Source of the DNA: JANNBN01 sp963763885
GTDB lineage: Bacteria > Actinomycetota > Acidimicrobiia > Acidimicrobiales > JANYDT01
Direction: 5' to 3'
Length of the DNA: 64,000 bases
NCBI GenBank assembly: GCA_963763885.1
Contig: CAVXQD010000007.1
Location: 1,674,001 to 1,738,000, forward strand
The notes beneath the pieces are model-generated. The model saw nothing but the letters and a program-made list of their open reading frames with translations, was not told the DNA's origin and made no database searches. Below are positions 43,599 to 51,211 of this stretch, one piece after another. Each line of letters starts with the position of its first letter. The first letter of the stretch is position 1. The translations under genes and the position numbers were made by a program.

Positions 43599-45139
43599 CC
43601 CGCGCAGCAAACACACCTCGCACCGAGGGAGACCCGGGCCTCAGCGCTCGGTCCGGCGCTGTTGGCAAAGCGATTCTGGTGCTCTTCGGGTTGCTGTTCA
43701 TCAACCTGTTCAACTTGCAGGTGCTCGACGCCAATCGATTGGCAAACCATCCCGGCAACACACGCAACGCCGTCAGAGACTTCGGGCAACTCCGCGGAAC
43801 CATCAGTACCGCGGACGGTGTGGTCATTGCTCAGAGCGACCGGAACCCCAACCGGCAATCCAAGTTTCAATACATCCGTCGGTACCCGAAACCGTTCAGA
43901 TATGGCCACGTCACCGGCTACTTCTCGTTCACCTACGGGTCCACGGGCATCGAACGAACGGCCAATTCCGCGTTGGCCGGACGCGAAGGTGCCTTGGTGT
44001 TGAGCAAAGACAAGATCGAGCAAATCCTGTCGGATCGGATTGAAGTCTCCGACGTCACGCTGACCATCGACGATTCGGTGCAACGTGCAGCGGTGGCGGC
44101 GTTGGGCGAACGAAAGGGCTCCGTCGTCGCAATTGATACCCGCACCGGGGCCGTGTTGGCGCTGTATTCGTGGCCGAGTTATGACCCCTCGCCTCTCTCA
44201 GCGCTCGACCAGAAGACAGTGTCAGTCGCGTACAAACAACTGTCGGAAAACGAGAACAATCCGCTCTTGCCACGGGCCTGGCGACAGCTGTATCCGCCCG
44301 GTTCGACGTTCAAGACAATTACCACCGCGGCTGCACTCCAAAGCGGAACCGTCACGCCGGATACAGAATTCCCAACCATCAGCGAACTCGTCCTGCCACT
44401 GACAACTCGGCCGCTGCGCAACTTTGGCGGCAAAGCATGCGGCGGCACGCTGACGAACTCATTCGTTGTGTCGTGCAACACGTCGTTCGCGCAATTGGGC
44501 TTGGACCTCGGGCCAGACGAGCTCGGTTCGCGGGCCCGCTCATTCGGGTTCGGGCAAAAGCCACCGTTGGATATCTCGCCCGCGCCCGTAGCCTCCCGAT
44601 TCCCAGCCTCTTCGTTCTACGACCGCAACACCCCTGCTCTCGCACAGAGTGCCATCGGGCAGAGCGACGTTGCAGCAACTCCCCTCCAAATGGCCCTGGT
44701 GGCAGCTGGAATCGCCAACGTGGGCAAGGTGCCCGCCCCCTATCTCATTCAATCCGTCACGGAACGTACAGGCGCGGTGGTGCGCAGAGCTTCTCCACGC
44801 ACGTGGACAACGGGGACCACCCCAGACGTGGCTGCCGCGTTGACCGAAATGATGATCCAAGCCGTGATTTCCGGAACGGGCACACGAGCCCAAGTCCCGG
44901 GAGTCACTGTTGCTGCAAAGACGGGAACTGCCCAGACCGCGGCTGGGTCCGATACGTCCGGGACAGAGAAGCCTCGAGCCCACGCCTGGACCATCGGCTT
45001 CGCCCCGGCTGACCAGCCACGGGTAGCAATCGCTGTGATCATCGAGAATCAAGCCGAGGTGAATGCAACAACCGGTGGACGCATTGCTGCCCCAGTTCTC
45101 AGCCAGGTCATGGGTGCTGCGTTAAAGGTCACAGAGTGA
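43595..45139 (+). CDS. pbpA: Penicillin-binding protein PbpA, class B transpeptidase
   Basis: A 514-residue protein: one N-terminal helix (ILVLFGLLFINLFNLQVL), a PBP dimer/pedestal region (residues about 50-150), and a transpeptidase domain with the three active-site motifs YPPGSTFKTITT (SxxK), VVSCNTSFAQLG (SxN) and VAAKTGTAQT (KTG). It cross-links peptidoglycan outside the membrane and pairs with RodA. Last in the strictly overlapping part of the operon; the PASTA gene follows after 96 bases. Confidence 0.95.
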   Translation: MTRAANTPRTEGDPGLSARSGAVGKAILVLFGLLFINLFNLQVLDANRLANHPGNTRNAVRDFGQLRGTISTADGVVIAQSDRNPNRQSKFQYIRRYPKPFRYGHVTGYFSFTYGSTGIERTANSALAGREGALVLSKDKIEQILSDRIEVSDVTLTIDDSVQRAAVAALGERKGSVVAIDTRTGAVLALYSWPSYDPSPLSALDQKTVSVAYKQLSENENNPLLPRAWRQLYPPGSTFKTITTAAALQSGTVTPDTEFPTISELVLPLTTRPLRNFGGKACGGTLTNSFVVSCNTSFAQLGLDLGPDELGSRARSFGFGQKPPLDISPAPVASRFPASSFYDRNTPALAQSAIGQSDVAATPLQMALVAAGIANVGKVPAPYLIQSVTERTGAVVRRASPRTWTTGTTPDVAAALTEMMIQAVISGTGTRAQVPGVTVAAKTGTAQTAAGSDTSGTEKPRAHAWTIGFAPADQPRVAIAVIIENQAEVNATTGGRIAAPVLSQVMGAALKVTE

Positions 45140-45235
45140 TGACGGACTTCCGAATGGTCGATTTACTCAGCACCACTACTTTCTGTGCGCATATGACCTG
45201 GAATCACACTTTGACCTGGCTAGGTTGGTGAGGTT

Positions 45236-47767
45236 ATGGAGTCGACGGCAGTTGTCAACGAGCGCTACGAAGTGGTCCTTGACCGCATGCGCCCGTCTGC
45301 GCTTACGGACGACATGCCGGCAGAAGACCTGCTTCTCGGGCGAAACGTCTTGTTCCGTGCCTTGAAGACGGAATTCTCCAACGATCGAGAATTCGTTGAG
45401 CAGTTCCGTAAACACGTGCAGACCGCTGCGGCGCTGACTCACCCCAACATCGTTGCGGTGTACGACTGGGGCCGCGAACGGAACGGCTTCGCCGACCGGC
45501 CCGGTCCGGTCTACTTCGTCATCACCGAACGCCAGAGCGGTCGATCCGTACTGAGCTACGTCGAGGAGAAGGGCCCCATCCCTCCCGACCGCGCCATTCA
45601 CATTCTGTTGGGTGCCTCCTCCGCAATCGGATACGCACACCGCAATGGCGCAATCCACGGCGGACTGCGCCCAGATCTAGTGTCTGTCAGCCCCTCGGGC
45701 CTCGTGAAGGTTGCGGACTTTGGTATGCCCGCCCTCTTGTCGGGCAACCGCGAACTCGACGTCAGCAGGTGGGACGCGCCAGAGTTGGTCCGCGGCGAAG
45801 CGGCGTCGCAACAGACCGACGTCTACGCGCTTGGACAGTTGCTTTACCTGCTGGTCACCGGCCGTTCGCCGTTTGCTGCTGGAACGCTGGAGGATCTACG
45901 CCGCAAACAGCTCACCGGAGTTCCGCCAGCACCGCGCAAACTCAACCCGTCGCTGCCACGCGCTCTGGAGATCATTATCGGTCGCTGCTTGGCCAAGCAG
46001 CCTGCCGACCGTTTCGCTTCGGTCAACGACCTGCGCGCCGCGTTGGTACGACTGCGTGAAACTCTTGGCGGCGAAGCGGGGCCCGTCCGAGCTTCAGTGC
46101 CCGAGGCACGATTCGGCCCGGTCGACGCCGTCGGCCCTGACGAACCAACTCGCATCGGGATTCCGCCTCGTCGTGATGCGGATCCAACACCACCGCCGTC
46201 GACGCGCACACCCTTGCCGGCGGTTCAATCCCAGCCCACGCCCCGTACGACGAGCAATTCTGGTTCCACCCTGTCGACCAGGGCAAACGAGCGGCCGACA
46301 CCAGACGAGTCTCCATCCGCTTCAGAGAGCGGCTCACGCGCCCGCACCCGTGCAGAAGACCCGCCACAACGAACCGCTCAACGGCCTCCGTCGACGGAGT
46401 CCGCGGCTCGTTCGGCCAGCGCTCATGACGCTTCAGACGACGTTGCATTTGAACCAACCGTCGCCGTCCGCCGACCGACGTTCGCTGCGAACAACGACGA
46501 CACCGACGCAGCCGGCCGTGTGATCAAACCTTCGGCGCTGGTCGACGACGCGGATCCGCTAGCTGTATTGGACAAGCGATCCTCTGGCACGCGTTGGCTG
46601 GTTCTCTTGGGAGTGCTCCTTGCCCTGCTGGCTGCGTTGCTTGGTCTCCTTGCTCGTTCGTTGCGCGACACCACCACTCCCACGGTGTTGGTGCCAAACG
46701 TGGTCAGCATGAACCGCGCAGCGGCCGAGGAGAAGCTCAGCAACCTCGGCTTCACCTCAGCGGTGGAATATGCGACCAACGACCAGTTCAGCCGGGACGT
46801 GGTGTTTGAACAACGTCCGCCAGAAGGGCGTCAGGTCAAGGCAGGTTCGGAGATCACGTTGATCGTCAGCTCGGGCGACGGCATCCTGCGTGTCCCAGAT
46901 GTTGTTGGCCGCAGCCAAGACGTTGCTGAGTCCACGCTACGAACCCGCGGCTTCAGCGTGGTGGTGGAAACCACTCCCGATGCGTCAGCCGCCCCCGGCA
47001 ACGTCATCTCCCAAAGCCCCAGTGCTGACACTGAAGCCAAGTCCGGTGACGCTGTCACGATTGTTGTTGCTGCCCGAACCGGTACCGGCAAGGTGCCAGA
47101 CGTCCTGGGCAAGACCCCTACTGACGCTGCTTCTACGCTGATCGCGGAAGGGTTCCGTTCCAGCCTCCTCGATGAAGCCAGTGCAACGATCGAAAAAGGC
47201 ACGGTTATCCGGACCGAGCCAGCAGCCGGTACGGAATTCGACCGCAATGGCACCGTCAAAGTATTCGTGTCGCGCGGTGCAGCGGTACAGGTGCCAAGCG
47301 TGTTTGGACAGACGGAAGGGGCTGCGATTGCGACCCTCCGGTCACTCGGCTTCGAGGTTGACCGCCAACTGCGCCAAGTAGGCGACCCCAACAGCGTGGG
47401 TATCGTCCTTGACCAGACACCGAAACAGGGGACGGATAGCGTCGCTGGAGCAAAGGTCGTTCTGTTCATTGGCGAACTGGACCCCTCGGCCACCACCACC
47501 TCAACCGTGCCAACCGGTGGACGAGCCACCATTGCCACCACTACCACCCTCCCGTCGGACAGCCCGTTAGATGCCACGTCGTTGCCGCCGGTAACCGCGC
47601 TCCCGGTGCAAACGGTTCCAGCAACACCTGCGCCAACACCCGCGCCGACACCAGCGCCCACGGCTCCTCCAACGGTCCCGCCGACTGCGGCTCCCACGGC
47701 CGCTCCGACTGTTCCGGTTCCCACCGTGCCTCCAGCCCCCGACGTGACGACCATCCCCATCGGGTAA
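45236..47767 (+). CDS. pknB: PASTA-domain protein with a degenerate (pseudo)kinase domain
   Basis: An 843-residue protein in the pknB position. Residues 1-280 have the kinase fold, but key residues are replaced. No glycine loop is seen in MRPSALTDDMPAEDLLLG; the ATP lysine is Arg41 (VLFRALK); the helix-C glutamate is His60 (QFRKHVQ). HRDxKPxN reads HGGLRPDL (141-148), losing the catalytic Asp and Asn. DFG (161-163), APE (WDAPELVRG) and DVYALG remain. A disordered linker leads to a membrane helix (454-475), then four PASTA domains (about 485-551, 552-617, 618-683, 684-747) that bind muropeptide or lipid II, and a Thr/Pro/Ala-rich tail. Expected to act as a wall sensor or scaffold, not a kinase. 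Confidence 0.9.
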   Translation: MESTAVVNERYEVVLDRMRPSALTDDMPAEDLLLGRNVLFRALKTEFSNDREFVEQFRKHVQTAAALTHPNIVAVYDWGRERNGFADRPGPVYFVITERQSGRSVLSYVEEKGPIPPDRAIHILLGASSAIGYAHRNGAIHGGLRPDLVSVSPSGLVKVADFGMPALLSGNRELDVSRWDAPELVRGEAASQQTDVYALGQLLYLLVTGRSPFAAGTLEDLRRKQLTGVPPAPRKLNPSLPRALEIIIGRCLAKQPADRFASVNDLRAALVRLRETLGGEAGPVRASVPEARFGPVDAVGPDEPTRIGIPPRRDADPTPPPSTRTPLPAVQSQPTPRTTSNSGSTLSTRANERPTPDESPSASESGSRARTRAEDPPQRTAQRPPSTESAARSASAHDASDDVAFEPTVAVRRPTFAANNDDTDAAGRVIKPSALVDDADPLAVLDKRSSGTRWLVLLGVLLALLAALLGLLARSLRDTTTPTVLVPNVVSMNRAAAEEKLSNLGFTSAVEYATNDQFSRDVVFEQRPPEGRQVKAGSEITLIVSSGDGILRVPDVVGRSQDVAESTLRTRGFSVVVETTPDASAAPGNVISQSPSADTEAKSGDAVTIVVAARTGTGKVPDVLGKTPTDAASTLIAEGFRSSLLDEASATIEKGTVIRTEPAAGTEFDRNGTVKVFVSRGAAVQVPSVFGQTEGAAIATLRSLGFEVDRQLRQVGDPNSVGIVLDQTPKQGTDSVAGAKVVLFIGELDPSATTTSTVPTGGRATIATTTTLPSDSPLDATSLPPVTALPVQTVPATPAPTPAPTPAPTAPPTVPPTAAPTAAPTVPVPTVPPAPDVTTIPIG

Positions 47768-47894
47768 TTCCGGGTCTGATGGGTTGCGCGCTCCTCGGGT
47801 TCAAACTCTGATCGCTTCGGTTCACAACTGCTTGCACCCGCCTTTTCGCACAGGTCGCCTCAGGCCGTCTGCATTTCTCCTAACCTGTTCCGCC

Positions 47895-48248
47895 ATGGCA
47901 TACGAGTCGAAGCGATTCACCCCAAAGAAGTCCGGCTCAGTTGCGGGCGCTGCGTCCGACGCACAGAAGAACAGCACACAGAAGGCCGTCGCAGCCGCCG
48001 GCGAAGCCCGTGCGCAATCCACCAGCGGGCGGTACACACCTCGGGCTACTCCCAGCGCTCAGGGCCAGGCCGATGCCGCCGAAAGCCCAGCTTGGGTTGC
48101 ATGGCTGATGTTTGCGCTCTTCGCGCTCGGCCTGCTGATCATCGTCCTGAACTACACAAATATCTGGTGGACAGCCAACAACTGGGCACTCATCGGTGGC
48201 CTCGTTGCCATCATCTTGGGCTTCATCACCGCAACGCGTTTGCGGTAA
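47895..48248 (+). CDS. crgA: Cell division protein CrgA
   Basis: A 117-residue protein from ATG 47895. A hydrophilic basic N-terminus (SKRFTPKKSGSVAG) is followed by two C-terminal helices (VAWLMFALFALGLLIIVLNY and NWALIGGLVAIILGFITATR) separated by NIWWTANN. This is the UPF0233/CrgA layout; the N-terminal tail is longer than in mycobacterial CrgA. CrgA recruits and stabilises FtsI/FtsZ partners at the septum. Its position beside the pbpA and PASTA genes is conserved in actinobacteria near the origin. Confidence 0.92.
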   Translation: MAYESKRFTPKKSGSVAGAASDAQKNSTQKAVAAAGEARAQSTSGRYTPRATPSAQGQADAAESPAWVAWLMFALFALGLLIIVLNYTNIWWTANNWALIGGLVAIILGFITATRLR

Positions 48249-48320
48249 GGCTCCTGATCGTTTGCCAACCCTGCCAACTCTGGGATGTCGCTGAAAGCGA
48301 TTTCAGTTCTGAGCAGCGGA

Positions 48321-48336
48321 ATCACATTGGTGTGAT
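48321..48336. promoter_or_regulatory. ATCACA-N4-TGTGAT inverted repeat
   Basis: Perfect six-base arms around TTGG between two convergent genes (crgA and the zinc-ribbon gene). It could be a small transcription-end hairpin or a protein site; no T-run follows. Confidence 0.25.
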
Positions 48337-48347
48337 ACTCCCCAGGT

Positions 48348-48368
48348 TTATCCACAGGATGTGGAGAA
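48348..48368. other. Two opposed DnaA-box-like sequences
   Basis: TTATCCACA (48348-48356) matches the DnaA box consensus exactly, and TGTGGAGAA (48360-48368) is a one-mismatch box in the opposite orientation, three bases away. The crgA-pbpA-rodA region lies near oriC in other actinobacteria. No further boxes or AT-rich unwinding region are seen, so this is not itself an origin. Confidence 0.4.
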
Positions 48369-48375
48369 CTTTGGG

Positions 48376-48630
48376 CTATTCAAAGCGTGGGGCCAGCAAA
48401 GACATTTCGTCCATGCAATGACGCGGTGGCATGGGATCCTCGTTTGCAGCACGGGTCATGCGGATCTCTGCGCCACAGATATTGCACTGATAGCGCAGAT
48501 TGACCCGGCGAAGCTCACCCTCAGGCGGCGGTCCAGGAACAGGAGCAGCCATCGCACCGATGATGCGATAGCCGATCTTGAGAAGGAGATAGATCGCGAC
48601 GGCCGCGACCAGCAGACGGACCGGGTTCAC
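48376..48630 (-). CDS. Small membrane protein with zinc-ribbon-like C-terminus
   Basis: An 84-residue protein from GTG 48630. The ATG/GTG codons further upstream would overlap the thiolase gene, though GTGs at 48702-48705 remain possible. One N-terminal helix (VRLLVAAVAIYLLLKIGYRI) is followed by a short Pro-rich link and YQCNICGAEIRM, one CxxC knuckle, with a later RHC giving a third cysteine. The second CxxC of a full ribbon is absent. Unknown function; conserved small proteins of this shape occur in actinobacteria. Confidence 0.6.
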   Translation of the reverse strand: MNPVRLLVAAVAIYLLLKIGYRIIGAMAAPVPGPPPEGELRRVNLRYQCNICGAEIRMTRAANEDPMPPRHCMDEMSLLAPRFE

Positions 48631-48730
48631 GGTCTCAGCGTACTGGCCCGCCCGTGTCTGCTGGGTTGCTCCACCTCGGACTTGCTCGATCCCTCCGCTC
48701 ACCACTCGGCCGCGCCCGGGACTGGGTTGT

Positions 48731-49894
48731 TTAGAGGCGTTCGATGATCGTGGCGTTGGCGAGCCCGCCGCCTTCACACATCGTTTGCAGTGCAAACCGC
48801 CCACCGGTGCGCTCCAGCTCGTTCAGCATGGAGGTCATGATGCGTGCTCCAGAGCCGCCGAGCGGATGCCCAAGGGCAATGGCGCCTCCGTTGACGTTGG
48901 TGCGCTCCAACGGCATGCCCAATTCCTTGGCCCAGGCAAGAACTACCGGCGCAAAAGCCTCGTTCACCTCAAACAGGTCAATGTCGTCCGCCTTGAGGCC
49001 GCTCTTCTGCAATGCCTTCGCAGTCGACGGGATTGGTCCAGTGAGCATGGTGACAGGGTCAACACCAGCAAGGGCAAATGTGTGGAAGCGCGCCCGGGGC
49101 TTCAAGTTGAGTTTGGCTGCCATCTCTTCGGTCATGATCAGCAACGCTGCTGCGCCGTCGGTGATCTGTGACGAGTTGCCGGCGGTAACAATGCCGTCGG
49201 GCTTGAAGGCTGGCTTGAGCTTGCCAAGGCTTTCCATGCTCGACTCGCGTCGGATTCCCTCGTCGGTTGTCATCAGGTTGCCTTCGGCGTCCAACACCGG
49301 AATCATCTCGTTCTGGAATCGACCCTCGTCCGTCGCGCGTGCAGCGTTCATGTGCGATGCGACGGATAACCGATCGCAGTCTTCGCGCGTGATTCCCCAC
49401 TGCGCCGCAATCATCTCGGCACCAATGCCCTGTGGCTGCAACCCACCCACTGCCGCATAGCGATCCCGTACCTGTCGCGAGAACGGCGTCCCCAGTTCCC
49501 GTGTTGCCAACGTCGCACCCATGGGGATGCGGCTCATCACTTCCACTCCTGCCGCAACAGCGATGTCGTACGCGCCAGAGATAACTCCCTGGGCTGCGAA
49601 GTGCGCTGCCTGCTGGGACGAACCGCACTGGCGGTCGATTGTGGTTGCGGGTACGGACTCTGGCCAACCCGCTGCCAGAACCGCATTACGGCCGATGTTG
49701 AGCGCCTGTTCGCCGGCCTGCATGACGCACCCCATCACGACGTCGTCAACCAAAGCCGGGTCCAGGTCGTTGCGGTCGACCAACGCCTTTAGCACCACTG
49801 ACGCGAGGTCGACCGGGTGCCAGTCCTTCAGTTTGCCGCCGCGGCGGCCAAGCGGTGTGCGGACGGCGTCGACGATGACTGCAGTACGTGCCAT
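48731..49894 (-). CDS. Acetyl-CoA C-acyltransferase (thiolase)
   Basis: A 387-residue enzyme of normal thiolase length. The active-site cysteine is in TTIDRQCGSSQQAAHFAAQG, the His in NVNGGAIALGHPLGGSGARI, and the second Cys in FALQTMCEGGGLANATIIE. The N-terminus (MARTAVIVDAVRTPLGRRGG) and steroid/fatty-acid-type loop are typical of degradative or steroid-side-chain thiolases in actinobacteria. No beta-oxidation partners lie beside it. Probably transcribed alone; a palindrome (49961-49978) lies upstream. Confidence 0.93.
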   Translation of the reverse strand: MARTAVIVDAVRTPLGRRGGKLKDWHPVDLASVVLKALVDRNDLDPALVDDVVMGCVMQAGEQALNIGRNAVLAAGWPESVPATTIDRQCGSSQQAAHFAAQGVISGAYDIAVAAGVEVMSRIPMGATLATRELGTPFSRQVRDRYAAVGGLQPQGIGAEMIAAQWGITREDCDRLSVASHMNAARATDEGRFQNEMIPVLDAEGNLMTTDEGIRRESSMESLGKLKPAFKPDGIVTAGNSSQITDGAAALLIMTEEMAAKLNLKPRARFHTFALAGVDPVTMLTGPIPSTAKALQKSGLKADDIDLFEVNEAFAPVVLAWAKELGMPLERTNVNGGAIALGHPLGGSGARIMTSMLNELERTGGRFALQTMCEGGGLANATIIERL

Positions 49895-49960
49895 GGGGTC
49901 ACTCCTGAGGTTGTTTTGCGAACGGGCCCAGACTGGACCAGACGGTCAAGTTTCGCGCAC

Positions 49961-49978
49961 TGACCCCTGTTCGGGTCA
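49961..49978. promoter_or_regulatory. TGACCC-N6-GGGTCA palindrome upstream of the thiolase gene
   Basis: Perfect six-base arms, 67 bases before the thiolase ATG in the divergent region 49895-50179. The size and symmetry fit a TetR- or GntR-type operator; no regulator gene is adjacent. Confidence 0.35.
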
Positions 49979-50053
49979 AACCCGCGCCGAGACAGAAGCC
50001 GGAACAGCAGAGGGACACCCGGAGTGCTGCCACGTAAAGCGTTCACTTCGAAA

Positions 50054-50073
50054 TTGTCACTGGTTGATGACAA
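50054..50073. promoter_or_regulatory. TTGTCA-N8-TGACAA inverted repeat
   Basis: Perfect six-base arms in the same divergent region, about 107 bases before the exopolysaccharide operon start and 160 from the thiolase start. A possible second regulator site. Confidence 0.25.
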
Positions 50074-50144
50074 CAACGTAAATCAGTGGAATCACGGTGG
50101 ACAAAAAGATTTCGACGATCCAGACTGAGTCAACGTTCATAGGT

Positions 50145-50162
50145 GTTTTGACCTGTCAAAAC
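50145..50162. promoter_or_regulatory. Perfect 18-base palindrome at the head of the exopolysaccharide operon
   Basis: GTTTTGAC-CT-GTCAAAAC has eight-base perfect arms and ends 17 bases before the GTG of the initiating sugar transferase. It overlaps where the ribosome site or leader would be and includes a TTGAC that could also serve a promoter. Best read as an operator or a 5' hairpin controlling the whole downstream operon. Confidence 0.6.
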
Positions 50163-50179
50163 GTGGATCGGAGAGTTCG

Positions 50180-51211
50180 GTGACGGATCGAGCGCGACGG
50201 CCCCCAACTTCGGGGACCACAACTGACGTATTCGGACCTCAAGTGGCCCGGACGCACCACGTGGGAATTGACGGGCGAGCGGAGGTCGCCGCCCTGGTCC
50301 GCTCGCTGTATGCGGGACCTCCTTTGGAGCAGCGGTCCGTCCCGTCCAGCACTTCGCATCGAAGCGTCGCGCACACCGACCCAGGGCACACCGACCCACT
50401 GGCGGGTCCAGTACTTAGGATCCGAGAAGACCCCATCCGCGATAATCCGCGAACCGCGCCCAACGTTGGTGACGACGCAATCGCTCCCGCACACGGAGAG
50501 CGAACGGAATCGAGCGGCCCACCTCCGGGCGAGCCCACCGAGACCTTCCTGGCGAGGCGGCTTCGAACTGCGGAGTTCGTCATTCTCCCAAACAACGACC
50601 TCGCGTACCGGACCGTTAAGCGCATCATCGATGTCGTCGGAGCAACGCTGCTTCTCTTCTGCTCCTTTCCACTTTTTCTGCTGTTGGTCATGCTGATCCG
50701 GCTCGACTCCCCGGGGCCCGCGATCTTTCGCCAAACACGAGTGACGCGTAACGGGCGCCACTTCACGTTCTTCAAGTTCCGCACGATGTACGCCGACGCT
50801 CGTGAGCGATTCCCCGAGCACTATCGATTCACCGCGGGCCCCGGTTCCGAGGACGTCTTCTACAAACTCGTCGATGACCCACGCAACACACGAATGGGCA
50901 GATGGCTCCGGCGCACAACGTTGGACGAGCTCCCAAACCTCCTCAACGTCCTCAAAGGCGATATCAGCCTTGTTGGCCCTCGCCCCGATCTCCCGGAGTT
51001 GGTTCGCTTTTACACAGACCTCGAACTCAGCTGCCTGCTGACGAAGGCTGGCCTCACCGGATCGGCACAGACCCGCGGACGAAGCCTCTTGACCATGAAA
51101 GAACGTCTTCGCTTCGACCTGTATTACGTCTCGCATCAAAGCACCTGGCTCGACTTCAAGCTGATGCTGAAGACGGTCCTGGTTGTTCTGTTACGGCGTG
51201 GGGCGTTCTGA
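50180..51211 (+). CDS. Initiating sugar (undecaprenyl-phosphate glycosyl-1-phosphate) transferase
   Basis: A 343-residue protein starting at GTG with GGAGAG upstream. The first about 135 residues are disordered, then the polyprenyl glycosylphosphotransferase core: KRIIDVVGATLLLFCSFPLF (membrane hairpin), LIRLDSPGPAIFRQTRVTRN, FTFFKFRTMYADA, and LRRTTLDELPNLLNVLKGDI with SLVGPRP. It lacks the four-helix N-terminal part of WbaP and so resembles the short catalytic PglC-like type. It starts the repeat unit on undecaprenyl phosphate, committing the operon to a lipid-linked Wzx/Wzy pathway. Overlaps the next start by one base. Confidence 0.93.
   Translation: MTDRARRPPTSGTTTDVFGPQVARTHHVGIDGRAEVAALVRSLYAGPPLEQRSVPSSTSHRSVAHTDPGHTDPLAGPVLRIREDPIRDNPRTAPNVGDDAIAPAHGERTESSGPPPGEPTETFLARRLRTAEFVILPNNDLAYRTVKRIIDVVGATLLLFCSFPLFLLLVMLIRLDSPGPAIFRQTRVTRNGRHFTFFKFRTMYADARERFPEHYRFTAGPGSEDVFYKLVDDPRNTRMGRWLRRTTLDELPNLLNVLKGDISLVGPRPDLPELVRFYTDLELSCLLTKAGLTGSAQTRGRSLLTMKERLRFDLYYVSHQSTWLDFKLMLKTVLVVLLRRGAF

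Noticed and set aside
46831..47760. 309-residue antisense frame over the PASTA domains
   Set aside because: The Val/Thr/Ser/Gly-rich product mirrors the low-complexity tail and PASTA repeats on the other strand; no start signal or motif.
48249..48375. Replication origin
   Set aside because: Only one perfect and one near DnaA box, no AT-rich unwinding region and no dnaA or dnaN nearby.
50902..51210. N-terminal extension of the first GT2 of the exopolysaccharide operon
   Set aside because: It lies inside the sugar transferase gene in another frame; the GT2 fold starts only after the ATG at 51211.
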